Shown here: positions 31,063 to 31,591 of the stretch, one piece after another
Layout: the number at the start of each line of letters is the position of its first letter
How positions within the stretch are numbered: the stretch's first letter is position 1
DNA from: a virus
Virus record (IMG/VR): IMGVR_UViG_3300030060_006403
Span: 1-31,591 of that record
Length of the DNA stretch: 31,591 nucleotides
Direction: 5' to 3' (one strand)
Position numbers and translations under genes: made by a program
Notes under the pieces: generated by a model
Seen by the model: the letters and a program-made list of their open reading frames with translations, nothing else
What the model was told of the DNA's origin: nothing
The model's database searches: none

Positions 31063-31591
31063 TTTAATCTCCTATTGCTAAAGGTTGTAAAGTTGCACTT
31101 ATGTTTATGGCTGATCCACCACTATCAACTGCTTTGATTACCATACCTGCAACAGAAATTGTAAATCCGTTATTTTCTATGGTATCAACTACTGCAATGC
31201 CTCCATTATCTACACCTATAATCCCAGTAAATCTTGTAGAATAACTTCCACCACGTCTGACTGCATTAAATAAATAGATACCATCTCCAGTATTATTGGC
31301 AGGAGCAGTATTTGTTAAATCAAAAACTTCAGTTGCACTTGTGCCTAAATTCACATCAGCATGTAATGTTCCAATATTCATACCTTGACCAATAGTGATG
31401 GCATCACTTTGATCAATAAGTAATCTTTCAGCACCTCCAGTTTCAAATGATAAAGTGGTACTATTTAATGCAGAAAATTTATTTTTATTTCCACCACCAC
31501 CACTATACTCTGCCGATGTCATTGAAAATACAGAGGCAGGTTGAGATGAATCCGTAAAAGTAATATGTTGAACTGCATCTGCACCAGAAAA
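31009..31591. repeat. Right copy of the imperfect terminal direct repeat (pair 1-583)
   Basis: The partner of 1-583. It has the same two gene parts in the same order. The identical outer blocks and divergent middle suggest an assembly bubble with two variants whose shared ends are the overlap anchors. If circular, the unique length is 31,008 bases. Confidence 0.9.
31064..31591 (-). CDS. Fibre gene variant, C-terminal part, open at the window edge
   Basis: This frame is open to the end of the window and matches the last 175 or so residues of the 1087-residue fibre-like protein. Within the last 152 residues only four differ (near QPASVF-SM start: T to S, SD to AN, T to I). The stop and downstream spacing are the same. 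It is best read as the same gene from a second strain variant; a true second fibre gene is possible but less likely. The N-terminal part is not in the window. Confidence 0.8.
   Translation of the reverse strand, partial: FSGADAVQHITFTDSSQPASVFSMTSAEYSGGGGNKNKFSALNSTTLSFETGGAERLLIDQSDAITIGQGMNIGTLHADVNLGTSATEVFDLTNTAPANNTGDGIYLFNAVRRGGSYSTRFTGIIGVDNGGIAVVDTIENNGFTISVAGMVIKAVDSGGSAINISATLQPLAIGD

Noticed and set aside
31064-31591. A second distinct tail fibre gene
   Set aside because: Identity to the other copy, with same flanks and silent changes, fits a strain variant at the genome join better.

Overview
The window reads as an essentially complete genome of a small temperate tailed phage (Caudoviricetes, siphovirus-like) from a low-GC, probably marine bacterium. 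The phage reading rests on the terminase, portal, MuF head protein, scaffold, coat, tail tube, tape measure, endolysin, tyrosine integrase and attP. AT-rich codons, marine-phage style small genes and an attP carrying half of a tRNA-Leu(UAA) of alphaproteobacterial look suggest an alphaproteobacterial host, perhaps SAR11-like. The host call is inference only. The first 583 bases and the last 583 bases are the same locus at about 94% identity, with 37 mismatches, almost all silent, and no indels. The simplest reading is a circular or circularly permuted molecule of about 31,008 bp, assembled with two strain variants at its join.

Layout: all but two genes run leftward (minus strand) from a control region at 15239-15478, and the chain continues through the circular join. 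In transcription order: (1) early block 15238-11032, with ERF single-strand annealing protein, an SSB-tailed small protein, a replication initiator-like protein, a possible helicase loader, a MazG-like protein, an excisionase-like HTH protein and a PD-(D/E)XK resolvase-like protein; (2) two tiny HTH-like proteins and a ParB-methyltransferase fusion (11035-9304); (3) packaging and head, 9311-3794: small and large terminase, portal, MuF protein, scaffold, coat; (4) a zinc ribbon protein and a 1,087-residue repeat-rich fibre-like protein (3732-56); (5) across the join, a block of small basic and membrane proteins with the endolysin (31062-27783); (6) a virion protein, a metallophosphoesterase, connector and terminator proteins, tail tube, two tail chaperone frames joined by a likely -1 frameshift, tape measure and tail tip (27763-17969).

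The lysogeny module lies at 15479-17972: a rightward HTH-coiled coil-PAS-like protein in the repressor position, an attP region with the 5' half of tRNA-Leu(UAA) flanked by long direct repeats, the leftward integrase, and a solitary rightward 62-residue gene that could be expressed in the lysogen.

The points most worth a second look are the repressor-like gene with a sensory-type domain in place of a LexA-like peptidase, the interleaved inverted repeats in the early leader, the unusual 5'-half tRNA attP with repeated arm sites, the A AAA AAA frameshift site in the tail chaperone genes, and two genes whose reading frames extend upstream of any AUG, GUG or UUG.
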